Source of the DNA: an uncultured Collinsella sp.
GTDB lineage: Bacteria; Actinomycetota; Coriobacteriia; Coriobacteriales; Coriobacteriaceae
Direction of reading: 5' to 3'
Assembly (NCBI GenBank): GCA_900541675.1
Contig: UQKU01000006.1
Span: 29,892-93,891 of the forward strand
Length of the DNA: 64,000 nucleotides
Of this stretch, positions 35,454 through 43,767 are shown piece after piece. The translations under genes were made by a program, and so were the position numbers. Under the pieces are notes generated by a model. The model searched no databases. It had not been told where the DNA came from and saw nothing but the letters and a program-made list of their open reading frames with translations. The first letter of the stretch is position 1. The number at the start of each line of letters is the position of its first letter.

Positions 35454-36860
35454 CTATTCCATTTGCGTATTGGACGCAGCGGCAAGCTGGGCCACATAGT
35501 CCTTAAACACGCGACCGCGCTCCTCGTAGCCCGAGAACTCATCGAACGAAGAGCAGGCGGGCGACAGTAAGATCACATCGCCGCGGCTCGAGAGCGAACG
35601 GGCAACGTCCACGGCATCGCGCAGGTCGTCGGCCTGGGCGATATCGACATCACCGTCGACATCCGCCTCGTCCATAGCGGCGGTAAAGCGCTCGCGCGCG
35701 TCGCCAAAGCAGACCACCGAGCGAACGTTATCCATCACAACGCGGGCAAAGGACTCGAGCGGCGTGCCCTTATCGTGACCGCCGAGCAGCAAGATCACAT
35801 CGTCATCGGGAAACGCCGTCAGGGCCTTTTCGACCGCATCGGTGTTCGTTGCCTTGGAATCGTTGACATAGCGCACGCCATCGATCTCGCCACAGGGCTC
35901 AACGCGGTGCTCCAGCGGCTGGAACGAGACCAGGCCGCGACACACACTGTCAACATCGGCGCCGACCGTCAGGGCCGCCGTGGCAGCACACAGGGCATTG
36001 ATTACATTGTGATGGCCCGAAATCTTAAGCTCGGACGTATCGACGAGCGGGGTCTCGACGCCCTTCAGGCGAATGACCATCTTGCCATCGCGAACAAATG
36101 CGGCGTCCTCGCCCGCAGGCTCGTCAAAAGCAACCTTGCAGATGCGACGGCCCGGAACATAGATGTACTCATCGAACTCGTGGATACCGGCATCCTCGAC
36201 ATCAACAATCACCAGGTCATCGTCGACCATATTCTCGAAGAGCTTAATCTTGGCGAGCGCATAGTTCTTGTGGCTCTTGTGCCAGCCCAGGTGGTCGGGC
36301 GTGATGTTGAGCAGCACAGCCACGCGAGGATGAAGCTCGGCGGTCGTAGCAATCTGATAACTCGACAGTTCGGCCACAAACCACTCATTGTGTGCGCGGC
36401 CATCGATCTCGTTCACCGGCGGCTCACCGATATTGCCGACGGCCACGCTGGCTTCACCGGCGGCCTTGAGCAGGTAATCGGTCAGTGACGTGGTTGTCGT
36501 CTTGCCGTTGGTGCCCGTAATGGCAATCCAATTTTGGGGAGACAGACGGTAGGCAAACTCGGGCTCACCCATAATCTGGGCAGCGTGATCACGGCCAGCC
36601 TTAAAGAATGCCGAGAACTCCGAGATGCCCGGACACGTCACGCATACATCAAACGCGCCCTCGACCTGCTCGGTTCCGTAGACAAACGATGCCCCGTGCG
36701 CCTCGAGCGAGCGCGTGGCATCGTTGGGCTCGGACGTGCCGCCACCGTAAACGGTAACGGCACTCACACGCTCGGGATGTGCAAGCGCCCAGCGAGCGAC
36801 ATCAAGACCGGACTTACCCTGGCCCAAAACGAGCAGGCTAAAGACATCAGCAAGAGGCAT
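35454..36860 (-). CDS. murD: UDP-N-acetylmuramoylalanine--D-glutamate ligase
   Basis: Adds D-glutamate to UDP-MurNAc-Ala in the cytosol. The 468-residue protein has a Rossmann-like N-terminus (VLGQGKSGLDVARWAL), the ATP loop ITGTNGKTTTTSLTDYLL near residue 115, ITPDHLGWH, and the C-terminal VNDSKATNTDAVEKAL near 330. It begins 9 bases after mraY. Confidence 0.95.
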   Translation of the reverse strand: MPLADVFSLLVLGQGKSGLDVARWALAHPERVSAVTVYGGGTSEPNDATRSLEAHGASFVYGTEQVEGAFDVCVTCPGISEFSAFFKAGRDHAAQIMGEPEFAYRLSPQNWIAITGTNGKTTTTSLTDYLLKAAGEASVAVGNIGEPPVNEIDGRAHNEWFVAELSSYQIATTAELHPRVAVLLNITPDHLGWHKSHKNYALAKIKLFENMVDDDLVIVDVEDAGIHEFDEYIYVPGRRICKVAFDEPAGEDAAFVRDGKMVIRLKGVETPLVDTSELKISGHHNVINALCAATAALTVGADVDSVCRGLVSFQPLEHRVEPCGEIDGVRYVNDSKATNTDAVEKALTAFPDDDVILLLGGHDKGTPLESFARVVMDNVRSVVCFGDARERFTAAMDEADVDGDVDIAQADDLRDAVDVARSLSSRGDVILLSPACSSFDEFSGYEERGRVFKDYVAQLAAASNTQME

Positions 36861-36869
36861 GAAAGACCA

Positions 36870-37889
36870 CTATCCCAACTGGAAGAACAACGCGAGGCCC
36901 AGGGCTCCGAAGGCCGCGGCGACAATCCAAAAACGGATGACGACCTTGGTCTCGGCCCAGCCCTTCTTTTCGAAATGATGATGAATGGGCGCCATAAGGA
37001 AGACGCGCTTGTGCGTAAAGTGGAAATAGACAACCTGGATCATGACCGACAGGGTCTCGACGATAAACAGACCGCCGATGATGAGGGAAACGACTTCGGT
37101 GTTGGTCATGATGGAGGTGCAGGCAAAAGCGGCACCCAGAGCAAGCGAGCCGGTATCGCCCATAAAGATGCTCGCCGGATAGCAGTTGAACCACAAAAAG
37201 CCCAGGCAGGCGCCGGCGCACGCCGTGCAGAAGATGGACAGGTTCACATCGCCGTGCAAAAACGCCATGGCAGCCATGGCCAGCATGGCGATCATGGAGG
37301 TGCCGCCGGCAAGACCGTCCAAGCCGTCGGTGAGGTTTACGGCGTTGGAAAGGCCCGCGATCATCAGCCAGCAAAAGACAAGGTAGAGCCACGGAAAAGA
37401 GAGGCCGCAAATGGTGGTCGAGAGCACACCAAGGTCGATCGTCAGGCCACCGGGGAAACGAATCTCGGGGGCGACGCCGCACCAGTTGACAGCAAGCACG
37501 GTAAAGGTAACGCAGATGAGGGTAAGGCCAATCATCTTGGCGTGAGGCGTCAGGCCGAGCGAGCGGCCGTGCGTGACAGAAGTCAGGTCGTCGATGAGGC
37601 CAAGAACGCCGGTTGCCAGCGTGGCGAGCAGCACAAGCACGAGCTCGGTGGTGAGCTTTCCCATCAAAAGGCAGGTCAGCGAAACGGCAACCAGGATGAT
37701 GACGCCACCCATGGTGGGCGTGCCCTGCTTAATCAGGTGACGCTTGGGGCCATCGGCGCGAACCTGCTGGCCGATGCCCTCGACCTTCAGGAGCTTAATC
37801 CACCACGGCATAAGCAGCATCGCGATGACGGCGGCGATGCCCAATCCCAAAAAGGCCTGGTACGTAGGATACGAAGGATTGCCGAACAT
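36870..37889 (-). CDS. mraY: Phospho-MurNAc-pentapeptide transferase
   Basis: Integral membrane enzyme that makes lipid I from UDP-MurNAc-pentapeptide and undecaprenyl phosphate. The 339-residue protein has ten membrane segments and the family motifs KQGTPTMGGV near residue 52, LIDDLTSVTHGRS near 97 and NLTDGLDGLAGGTSM near 185, plus APIHHHFEKKGWAETKVV near the C-terminus. It lies 3 bases after murF. Confidence 0.96.
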   Translation of the reverse strand: MFGNPSYPTYQAFLGLGIAAVIAMLLMPWWIKLLKVEGIGQQVRADGPKRHLIKQGTPTMGGVIILVAVSLTCLLMGKLTTELVLVLLATLATGVLGLIDDLTSVTHGRSLGLTPHAKMIGLTLICVTFTVLAVNWCGVAPEIRFPGGLTIDLGVLSTTICGLSFPWLYLVFCWLMIAGLSNAVNLTDGLDGLAGGTSMIAMLAMAAMAFLHGDVNLSIFCTACAGACLGFLWFNCYPASIFMGDTGSLALGAAFACTSIMTNTEVVSLIIGGLFIVETLSVMIQVVYFHFTHKRVFLMAPIHHHFEKKGWAETKVVIRFWIVAAAFGALGLALFFQLG

Positions 37890-37892
37890 GGA

Positions 37893-39317
37893 CTAGCACA
37901 CACCTTCCACAAAGCGATCGAGCTCAACGAAGCGTGAGCCCTTGACCAGCACGACATCATGCTGCTCAAGAGCGCCGCCCATACGGTCGAGCACCTGCTG
38001 ATAGTCGGAGAACACCTGAATGCGGTCCTCATCCATACCCATCATGCGCGCGGCCTCGGCCATACGCTGGGCAAGCTCACCGCCGACACATGCGAGCATA
38101 TCGAGCTTCTTGGCCGCCGCATAGGCGCCCACCAGCTCATGCATGCGAGGAGCCTCGTCGCCCATCTCGCCCATCTCGCCCAGAACCGCCATGCGCGAAC
38201 CCGTGCACGAAAGCGAACACAGCAGGTCGAGGCCGGCTGCCATCGATTCGGCACTGGCGTTATATGAGTCGTCGATGACGCGGGCGCCGCTCTTGGCGCG
38301 CTTGATTTCCTGACGATGCCCGGTAATCGTAAGACCCCTAAAGGCGACATCGATCTGCTCGGGCGTCACGCCAAGGCGATAGGCAACCGCTGCGGCCTTG
38401 ACGGCATTGGGAACGGACTGCGCGCCGGGAATGGCAAGCAGTGTGTCGATAGTCTCGCCCAAGCAAAAATCGAGCGTAAAGACCGGGCGTCCCTCGTCAT
38501 CAATGCGAATGTCGCACGCACGGACCTCATCGTCGTCCGAGACGCCCGCAAGCATCACGTCGACGCCCGCAGGCGCAGCAAAGGTGTCGCGGATGAACGG
38601 GGTAAAGTCGTCCTCACCACCCAAAACCAGCAACGGGAGAAGGTCTCCGGCGGCGCACATGCCGCCAACAATCTCGGATTTGGCACGAGCGATATTCTCG
38701 CGACTGCCCAGAATACCGATATGGGAGGTGCCGATCTTGGTCACAATGGCAAGGTTGGGATTGGCGGACTGAGACATGCGCTCAATCTCGTGGAAATGGT
38801 TCATGCCCATCTCGAGCACCAGAACCTCGGTGTCGGCAGGGGCCGCCAGCACCGTGAGCGGCATACCGATCAGGTTGTTGTAGTTACCCTTGGTTGCCCA
38901 AACGCGATAACGCTTGGCGAGCACCGCGGCGAGCACGTCCTTGGTCGTTGTCTTGCCGATAGAGCCGGTAATGCCAATTACCAGGCAGCCAAGCTCCAAA
39001 CGATAAGCGTGAGCCAGGCGCAGCAAAAACTCCTCGGGGTCATCGGTATGCAGGATGGCGCAGCCCTTCTCATGGGCCAGCGAAAGCAGCTCGGCATCGG
39101 GCTCGCGCGTCATCACTACGGCGCCGGCACCCGACTCGATGGCACGGGAAGCAAAGTCGTTGCCGTCGACCTTTTCACCCAGGAAGGCGACGAATATCGT
39201 GCCCTCCTCAACCTGGCGCGAGTCGATAACGCAACCGCGGCATACCCGATCGGCTTCTCCCGTCACGGTTCGGGCCCCTGTTGCGGCCGCGAGGTTGTTG
39301 ACGGCGATCTCTATCAT
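37893..39317 (-). CDS. murF: UDP-MurNAc-tripeptide--D-alanyl-D-alanine ligase
   Basis: Adds D-Ala-D-Ala to complete the stem peptide. The 474-residue protein has the ATP loop GITGSIGKTTTKDVLAAVL near residue 110, KGNYNNLIGMPLTVL and the C-terminal VIDDSYNASAESMAAGLDLL. GGGGAG precedes ATG 39317. murE, usually placed between ftsI and murF, is absent here. The 123-base gap to ftsI may mark where it was. Confidence 0.95.
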   Translation of the reverse strand: MIEIAVNNLAAATGARTVTGEADRVCRGCVIDSRQVEEGTIFVAFLGEKVDGNDFASRAIESGAGAVVMTREPDAELLSLAHEKGCAILHTDDPEEFLLRLAHAYRLELGCLVIGITGSIGKTTTKDVLAAVLAKRYRVWATKGNYNNLIGMPLTVLAAPADTEVLVLEMGMNHFHEIERMSQSANPNLAIVTKIGTSHIGILGSRENIARAKSEIVGGMCAAGDLLPLLVLGGEDDFTPFIRDTFAAPAGVDVMLAGVSDDDEVRACDIRIDDEGRPVFTLDFCLGETIDTLLAIPGAQSVPNAVKAAAVAYRLGVTPEQIDVAFRGLTITGHRQEIKRAKSGARVIDDSYNASAESMAAGLDLLCSLSCTGSRMAVLGEMGEMGDEAPRMHELVGAYAAAKKLDMLACVGGELAQRMAEAARMMGMDEDRIQVFSDYQQVLDRMGGALEQHDVVLVKGSRFVELDRFVEGVC

Positions 39318-39440
39318 TGCAGCTCCCCTGTAAACCCAATAATGCTATCGGCGTATTGTATCCCAGCGCCGCCTACGCGTGGTGCAGGGCGTGTGAACAA
39401 CCCGGATTAACCGACTGGCCATTTCATAGATAGTAACCCC

Positions 39441-41306
39441 CTACTTGGTGCGCGGGACACCCAACACGTCAAGCGCACTGGCCATAATGGACTGGAACGG
39501 CACTGCGGCGGCATCGGAGCCTGACGGGGTTCCGTCAAGGGTGATATAGCACAGGACCTTGGGCGACTGCGCCGGGGCAAACCCCATAAAAGACGACATG
39601 TAGTTCTCTTTGAGGTAGCCGCCGTTCTCATCGGCGCGCTCGGCCGTACCAGTCTTGCCCGCCACGTCGTAGCCGTCCACCGCGCCGCCAACGCCCGTTC
39701 CCTCGGCAACGACCGTCTGCATACACGATGTCACCTGCGAGGCGGCCTCCTCGGAAATCGCGCGATCCCCCTCGCCCCAATCCTTTTCATCGCCCTTGCT
39801 CGACTTATAGAAGTGCGGAGTCATCATCACGCCGCCGTTCGCGATGCCGCCCACGGCACGTGCGACCTCAATCGGCGAGACGGACAGCGCCTGGCCAAAG
39901 CTCATAGCACCCAAGGTGGCACCATCGTACTGGTCGCGCTCCTTGACGATGCCCAGACTCTCACCCGGAAAATCGACACCGGAGCTATGACCGATACCCC
40001 ACTTGTCCACATAGGTGGCAAAATCATCGGCACCGATCTTGCGCCCCACCAGGACAAAACCGACATTGGACGAACGGCGCATCATCTCGCGTACGTCCAT
40101 TGTCATGGTGTAGTCACGCTTGTCGGCATCGGTAACGGTATCGTCGCCCACCTTGATACTCGCGGGAACCTCAAACGATGTGCTCGGGCGCACAACGCCC
40201 AAATCAAATCCGGCGCCCGCAACCAGCGTCTTAAAGACCGAGCCGGGCTCGTAGGCATCCGTCACCAGACGAAGGTTCATGTCCTCGGTCTTGGCGTTTT
40301 CCAAATTGGTCTGGTCGTAGGTCGGATACGAGCAGGCGGCCAGGATCTCTCCAGTCGTCGGGTCGGTCACCAGGGCCGACCCGTTTTTGGCCTTCGTCTT
40401 CTCGACCGCCTCGGCCAAGGCATCTTCCGCGGCACGCTGAATGTTGACGTCGATCGTCGTCACGATATCCACGCCATCGATCGCGGCAACCTTTTTATAG
40501 GCACCGCCCGCGATATAGCCGCCATCTCTTGCGCGCTCGCGCACAAGAGAGCCATTCGTTCCGGTCAGAAGCTCATCGTATTGTTTTTCGAGTCCCGTCA
40601 GGCCAGCGTTGTCCACGTTCACGACGCCCAGCAGCTGAGAAGCCAGGTTTCCATACGGGTAAACCCGCTTCATCGCCTGCTCAAAGAGCACGCCGGGTAG
40701 ATTCTTCTTTTCCAGGGCGGCAGCGTCATCCTCGTCGACCTGGCGCTTGATATACACCCAGGAACCATCAGACAGCACCAGCTTGCGGCAGGTCTTTTTA
40801 TCAATACCGGTAGCCTTGACCAGCGCCGAGACCGTCTTGTCGACGTCCTCGACAAGCTGAGGGTTCACGGCGACATTGCGGCATTCGACCGACGACGTCA
40901 GCACGTTGCCGTTGCGGTCGTAGATAGTGCCACGTTTGGCATAGAGCGTCTGTGAAAGCAGACGACGCGCGTCCGCACGCTCGCGCAGCTTGTCAGCATT
41001 CACGATCTGGTATTCGGCAAGACGGAAGACGCCCGCGGCAAGGCCAACCCCGATACAGCCCATAACGACATCGCGGCGAGGCAGCGGCGCTCCCGTAACC
41101 CATTCAGACGACGACCCCTTGCGCGCGCCCGTATTGCGTACCCGAGGTCCGCCCGAGCCACGAAGACGCGACGCAGGGTCGTTGCCATAGGACGGCCCCG
41201 CGTTGTAAGATGGCCGACCCGTTCCTTGATAACCAGAACGTCCCCGCGAGGAGGGACGTCCAGACCCGTGGTCCCCGTCGGAACCGCGGCGATAGTCATT
41301 TGTCAT
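39441..41306 (-). CDS. ftsI: Septal transpeptidase FtsI (class B PBP3-type)
   Basis: Cross-links septal peptidoglycan together with FtsW. The 621-residue protein has a 75-residue basic, Gly/Ser/Arg-rich cytosolic tail, one membrane segment at about 80-98, the pedestal domain, and a transpeptidase domain. The active motifs are SVFK (nucleophile Ser356, Lys359), SSN near 411 and KTGTA near 556. The tail contains NDPASRLR...GPRVR at 42-57, nearly matching the FtsW C-terminus. No PASTA domains are present. It starts 18 bases after the FtsL-like gene. Confidence 0.94.
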   Translation of the reverse strand: MTNDYRRGSDGDHGSGRPSSRGRSGYQGTGRPSYNAGPSYGNDPASRLRGSGGPRVRNTGARKGSSSEWVTGAPLPRRDVVMGCIGVGLAAGVFRLAEYQIVNADKLRERADARRLLSQTLYAKRGTIYDRNGNVLTSSVECRNVAVNPQLVEDVDKTVSALVKATGIDKKTCRKLVLSDGSWVYIKRQVDEDDAAALEKKNLPGVLFEQAMKRVYPYGNLASQLLGVVNVDNAGLTGLEKQYDELLTGTNGSLVRERARDGGYIAGGAYKKVAAIDGVDIVTTIDVNIQRAAEDALAEAVEKTKAKNGSALVTDPTTGEILAACSYPTYDQTNLENAKTEDMNLRLVTDAYEPGSVFKTLVAGAGFDLGVVRPSTSFEVPASIKVGDDTVTDADKRDYTMTMDVREMMRRSSNVGFVLVGRKIGADDFATYVDKWGIGHSSGVDFPGESLGIVKERDQYDGATLGAMSFGQALSVSPIEVARAVGGIANGGVMMTPHFYKSSKGDEKDWGEGDRAISEEAASQVTSCMQTVVAEGTGVGGAVDGYDVAGKTGTAERADENGGYLKENYMSSFMGFAPAQSPKVLCYITLDGTPSGSDAAAVPFQSIMASALDVLGVPRTK

Positions 41307-41324
41307 ACTCAGCTACCGTCTTAT

Positions 41325-41795
41325 TTACTGAGCGGCCGCAGTCGAGCTAGCGCCCGCGGCTGCATCCTGCGAAAAGTCAAGCGTAACGCTCTCGCTGGGC
41401 TCCACCATGCCATAGGCGCCCGCAAGATCGCGAATACGCGTGTCGGCACCATAGACCGAATGCATGACCTCAAGGTTAGAACTCTCGTCGGTCGCCTTCT
41501 CGAGCGTGCTGGCAAGCTCTGCGTTGCCGTTGAGCACCTGGGCCGTGACACCGGCAAGTGCCACGCGGGCGACACCGATCGTCATGAAGACAGCCGCGAT
41601 GATGCAAACCGTTTTAAGAACGCTCATGAAAACCGGGCTTACCACCTGGTTTGCCTGACGGCCCGCGCCCGTGTAGACATCAAAACGCGGCGTGCGTTGC
41701 TCACGAGGGGCAACGGGCGCCTGCGGTGCCTCGCGGTAGGCGGGCATGGCGTTCATATCATAGGCGAGTGCTGCGTTTGAGGTGTTATAGCCCAT
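41325..41795 (-). CDS. FtsL-like division protein
   Basis: A 156-residue bitopic protein in the position always held by ftsL, between rsmH and ftsI. It has a cytosolic N-terminus of about 55 residues, one membrane segment at about 56-80 (VFMSVLKTVCIIAAVFMTIG), then a short helical, coiled-coil-like region (NAELASTLEKATDESSNLEV) and an Ala/Ser tail. FtsL sequences are poorly conserved, so the call rests on layout and context. GGGAGG precedes ATG 41795. Confidence 0.75.
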   Translation of the reverse strand: MGYNTSNAALAYDMNAMPAYREAPQAPVAPREQRTPRFDVYTGAGRQANQVVSPVFMSVLKTVCIIAAVFMTIGVARVALAGVTAQVLNGNAELASTLEKATDESSNLEVMHSVYGADTRIRDLAGAYGMVEPSESVTLDFSQDAAAGASSTAAAQ

Positions 41796-41885
41796 GATAT
41801 GCCGCCTCCCATCCCGAGTACGTTGGTAGTGTGTTTAAGCTTCGTTTATGGTGCGAGCGGGAGGTCCAATTTCGCGCGGTCGTGC

Positions 41886-42851
41886 CTACAGGCGCTGCGC
41901 CACGCGGATTTTGGCTGATCTCGCCCGAGGGTTGCGCGCAACCTCATCGGGTTGGGCAACCAAGGGTTTGCGGGTGATGACCTTGAGTATCGGCACGTTG
42001 CCGCACACGCACACCGGAATCTCCGGCGGGCACGTGCACCCCTGGCTCATCTCCTTAAAGTGGTTCTTTACGATACGGTCCTCGAGCGAGTGATACGAGA
42101 TGACGCAGATGCGTCCGCCCGGGTTGAGCCACCTGGTGGCGGCATCAAGCCCCCTCTCGAGCACATCGAGCTCGTGGTTGACCTCGATGCGAATGGCCTG
42201 GAAGCTCTTCTTGGCCGGGTGCCCACCATGCCGACGAGCGGCAGCCGGAATGCCAGCCTTGATGATCTCGACAAATTGGCCTGTAGTTTCGATCGGTTCT
42301 TGCTCGCGACGGCGCACAATCTCGCGCGCAATCTGCGAGGCGAACTTCTCTTCGCCGTAGACGCGTAGAATCCGGGCGAGGTCGTGTTCGTTATAGGTGT
42401 TGATGACCTCAGCTGCGTTTAGGGTGTTGTTACCCGGATCCATCCGCATGTCCAATGGGGCATCTTCGTTATACGAAAAGCCCCTGCCAGGGATATCGAG
42501 TTGCGGTGACGAAACGCCCAAGTCAAACAGGAAGCCATCGACCCCGGGCACCTCGGCCGAGCAAAGCAGCTCGTCCAAGTCGCCGAAGTTGCCCTTCAGC
42601 AGCTGGTGCGGGACGCCGGGAACCTCGCGGTCCAGACGGGCACCAGCGGCCTCGAGGGCCATGTCGTCCTGATCGACGCCGAGCAAAAGGCCCGTCTCCC
42701 CCACCTGCGCGGCCATCTTTACCGAATGACCGGCACCGCCAAGGGTGCAATCGCAGACAACGGAGCCGCTCTTGAGCTGCAGCGACTCAAGCACTTCGCC
42801 GAGCATGACAGGTTCATGCCGATATTCTTGTGTCAAGATCCCACGCTCCAT
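41886..42851 (-). CDS. rsmH: 16S rRNA (cytosine(1402)-N(4))-methyltransferase
   Basis: SAM-dependent enzyme that methylates C1402 in the ribosomal P site. The 321-residue protein has YRHEPVMLGEVLESL, the SAM motif CDCTLGGAGHS, FLFDLGVSSPQLD, and the C-terminal SYHSLEDRIVKNHF followed by QGCTCPPEIPVCVCG. The ATG 42851 has a weak ribosome site; TTG at 42836, behind TGGAG, is an alternative that gives a shorter N-terminus. 20 bases separate it from mraZ. Confidence 0.95.
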   Translation of the reverse strand: MERGILTQEYRHEPVMLGEVLESLQLKSGSVVCDCTLGGAGHSVKMAAQVGETGLLLGVDQDDMALEAAGARLDREVPGVPHQLLKGNFGDLDELLCSAEVPGVDGFLFDLGVSSPQLDIPGRGFSYNEDAPLDMRMDPGNNTLNAAEVINTYNEHDLARILRVYGEEKFASQIAREIVRRREQEPIETTGQFVEIIKAGIPAAARRHGGHPAKKSFQAIRIEVNHELDVLERGLDAATRWLNPGGRICVISYHSLEDRIVKNHFKEMSQGCTCPPEIPVCVCGNVPILKVITRKPLVAQPDEVARNPRARSAKIRVAQRL

Positions 42852-42871
42852 CCGTTACTCGCGCCTTGCCC

Positions 42872-43306
42872 TTACGAGAAGAAGAGGTCAAGCAGAGCCT
42901 CGTCGTCATCGTCCTCATCGGCCGCGGCGCGGTCCCAAACCTCAAGGTGGTCGTAGTTGCCCACAACCGTGACCTCGCGGTCAAGGTTCGCCTGCTTGCG
43001 GAGAGACTCAGAAAGACCGATACGACCGGCGCTGTCCACATCCATCGACGTGGTGCGCTTGTTGATCGCCCTCATGAGCTTCTGGTCGTTGATGTCACGC
43101 GGGTTAAAACCCTCGTGGCCCTCACGACCCGCGAAGAGTCCTTCGACCCACTTATCGAAGGCCTCGGCAGAGAACACGTACAGAGCATCGACATCCAGGG
43201 CTTTGAACACGCGAACGTGCTCTCCAAGTTCCTCGCGAAGGGGTGCAGGCAGGGACAGACGACCTTTTGCATCGAGATTGCGCTCGTATGCACCAGTCAT
43301 TCCCAT
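42872..43306 (-). CDS. mraZ: Transcriptional regulator MraZ
   Basis: DNA-binding protein that controls its own division-cluster operon. The 144-residue product has the two AbrB-like MraZ repeats: MTGAYERNLDAKGRLSLPAPLREEL at the start (in pieces) and TTSMDVDSAGRIGLSESLR near residue 85, plus an acidic tail ADEDDDDEALLD. First gene of the cluster; GGGAGG lies just ahead of ATG 43306. The G-rich repeats upstream fit its operator. Confidence 0.95.
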   Translation of the reverse strand: MGMTGAYERNLDAKGRLSLPAPLREELGEHVRVFKALDVDALYVFSAEAFDKWVEGLFAGREGHEGFNPRDINDQKLMRAINKRTTSMDVDSAGRIGLSESLRKQANLDREVTVVGNYDHLEVWDRAAADEDDDDEALLDLFFS

Positions 43307-43374
43307 GTGCGCCCTCCCCTCGGTTACTCAGATGGCACGTACGCGGGGAACCACCCCGCCTGTCGACGTCATTA

Positions 43375-43403
43375 ATAATATGGGGAACTGCCCCATTTTT
43401 CAA
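43375..43403 (-). promoter_or_regulatory. Division-cluster promoter upstream of mraZ
   Basis: Minus-strand TTGAAA (43398-43403), exactly 17 bases, TATTAT (43375-43380). The spacer contains the palindrome TGGGGcagTTCCCCA reading into the -10 box. A transcript would start near 43368, about 60 bases before mraZ. Confidence 0.7.
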
Positions 43404-43446
43404 CACCTTTCCCCACCCCTTCCCCCACCCTACCCCACCACTCCAC
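43404..43446 (-). promoter_or_regulatory. Putative MraZ operator repeats
   Basis: Three TGGGG units on the minus strand with 10- and 12-base spacing, immediately upstream of the -35 box. MraZ in several bacteria binds repeated TGGG boxes at about 10-base spacing. In those systems the boxes usually lie downstream of or on the promoter, so the position is unusual. Confidence 0.5.
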
Positions 43447-43672
43447 CCCCTAACTATTGGGCGCCACCCCCGAGCATATGTTCGAAAACACAATATGTTG
43501 TGTTTAACGCAAAGGCGGGATGCCACCTGTAGCACCCCGCCTTTCAACCTCAACCTTCAAGTTGACCTTGAGGCGATTTTTATGTCCCTTTACATCCCGT
43601 TCACATCGCCCCCAAACTCTCCCACGCGCGGCATGTGCACCCCGCCGCGCCGTTGGCCGGTGGCGCAAAATG

Positions 43673-43734
43673 GGACGGACCCCCGATTGCCAAAACGTGC
43701 GCAACAGCACGTTCCAGCAATCGGGGGTCCGTCC
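43673..43734 (-). terminator. Long nested hairpin after xerD
   Basis: Perfect 18-bp arms (starting GGACGGACCCCCG) enclose a second perfect hairpin, AACGTGC-gcaaca-GCACGTT. After it the minus strand reads CATTTTGCG, fitting termination of xerD transcription. Together with 43447-43672, where I see no gene, it fills the gap between mraZ and xerD. Confidence 0.75.
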
Positions 43735-43767
43735 TCGGATAGCATGTAATCGCAGCTCAGCAGCATA

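Noticed and set aside
29024..43570. Shared 14-mer AACCTTCAAGTTGA near 29026 and 43553
   Set aside because: A 14-base match in 64 kb is expected by chance, and the flanks do not match.
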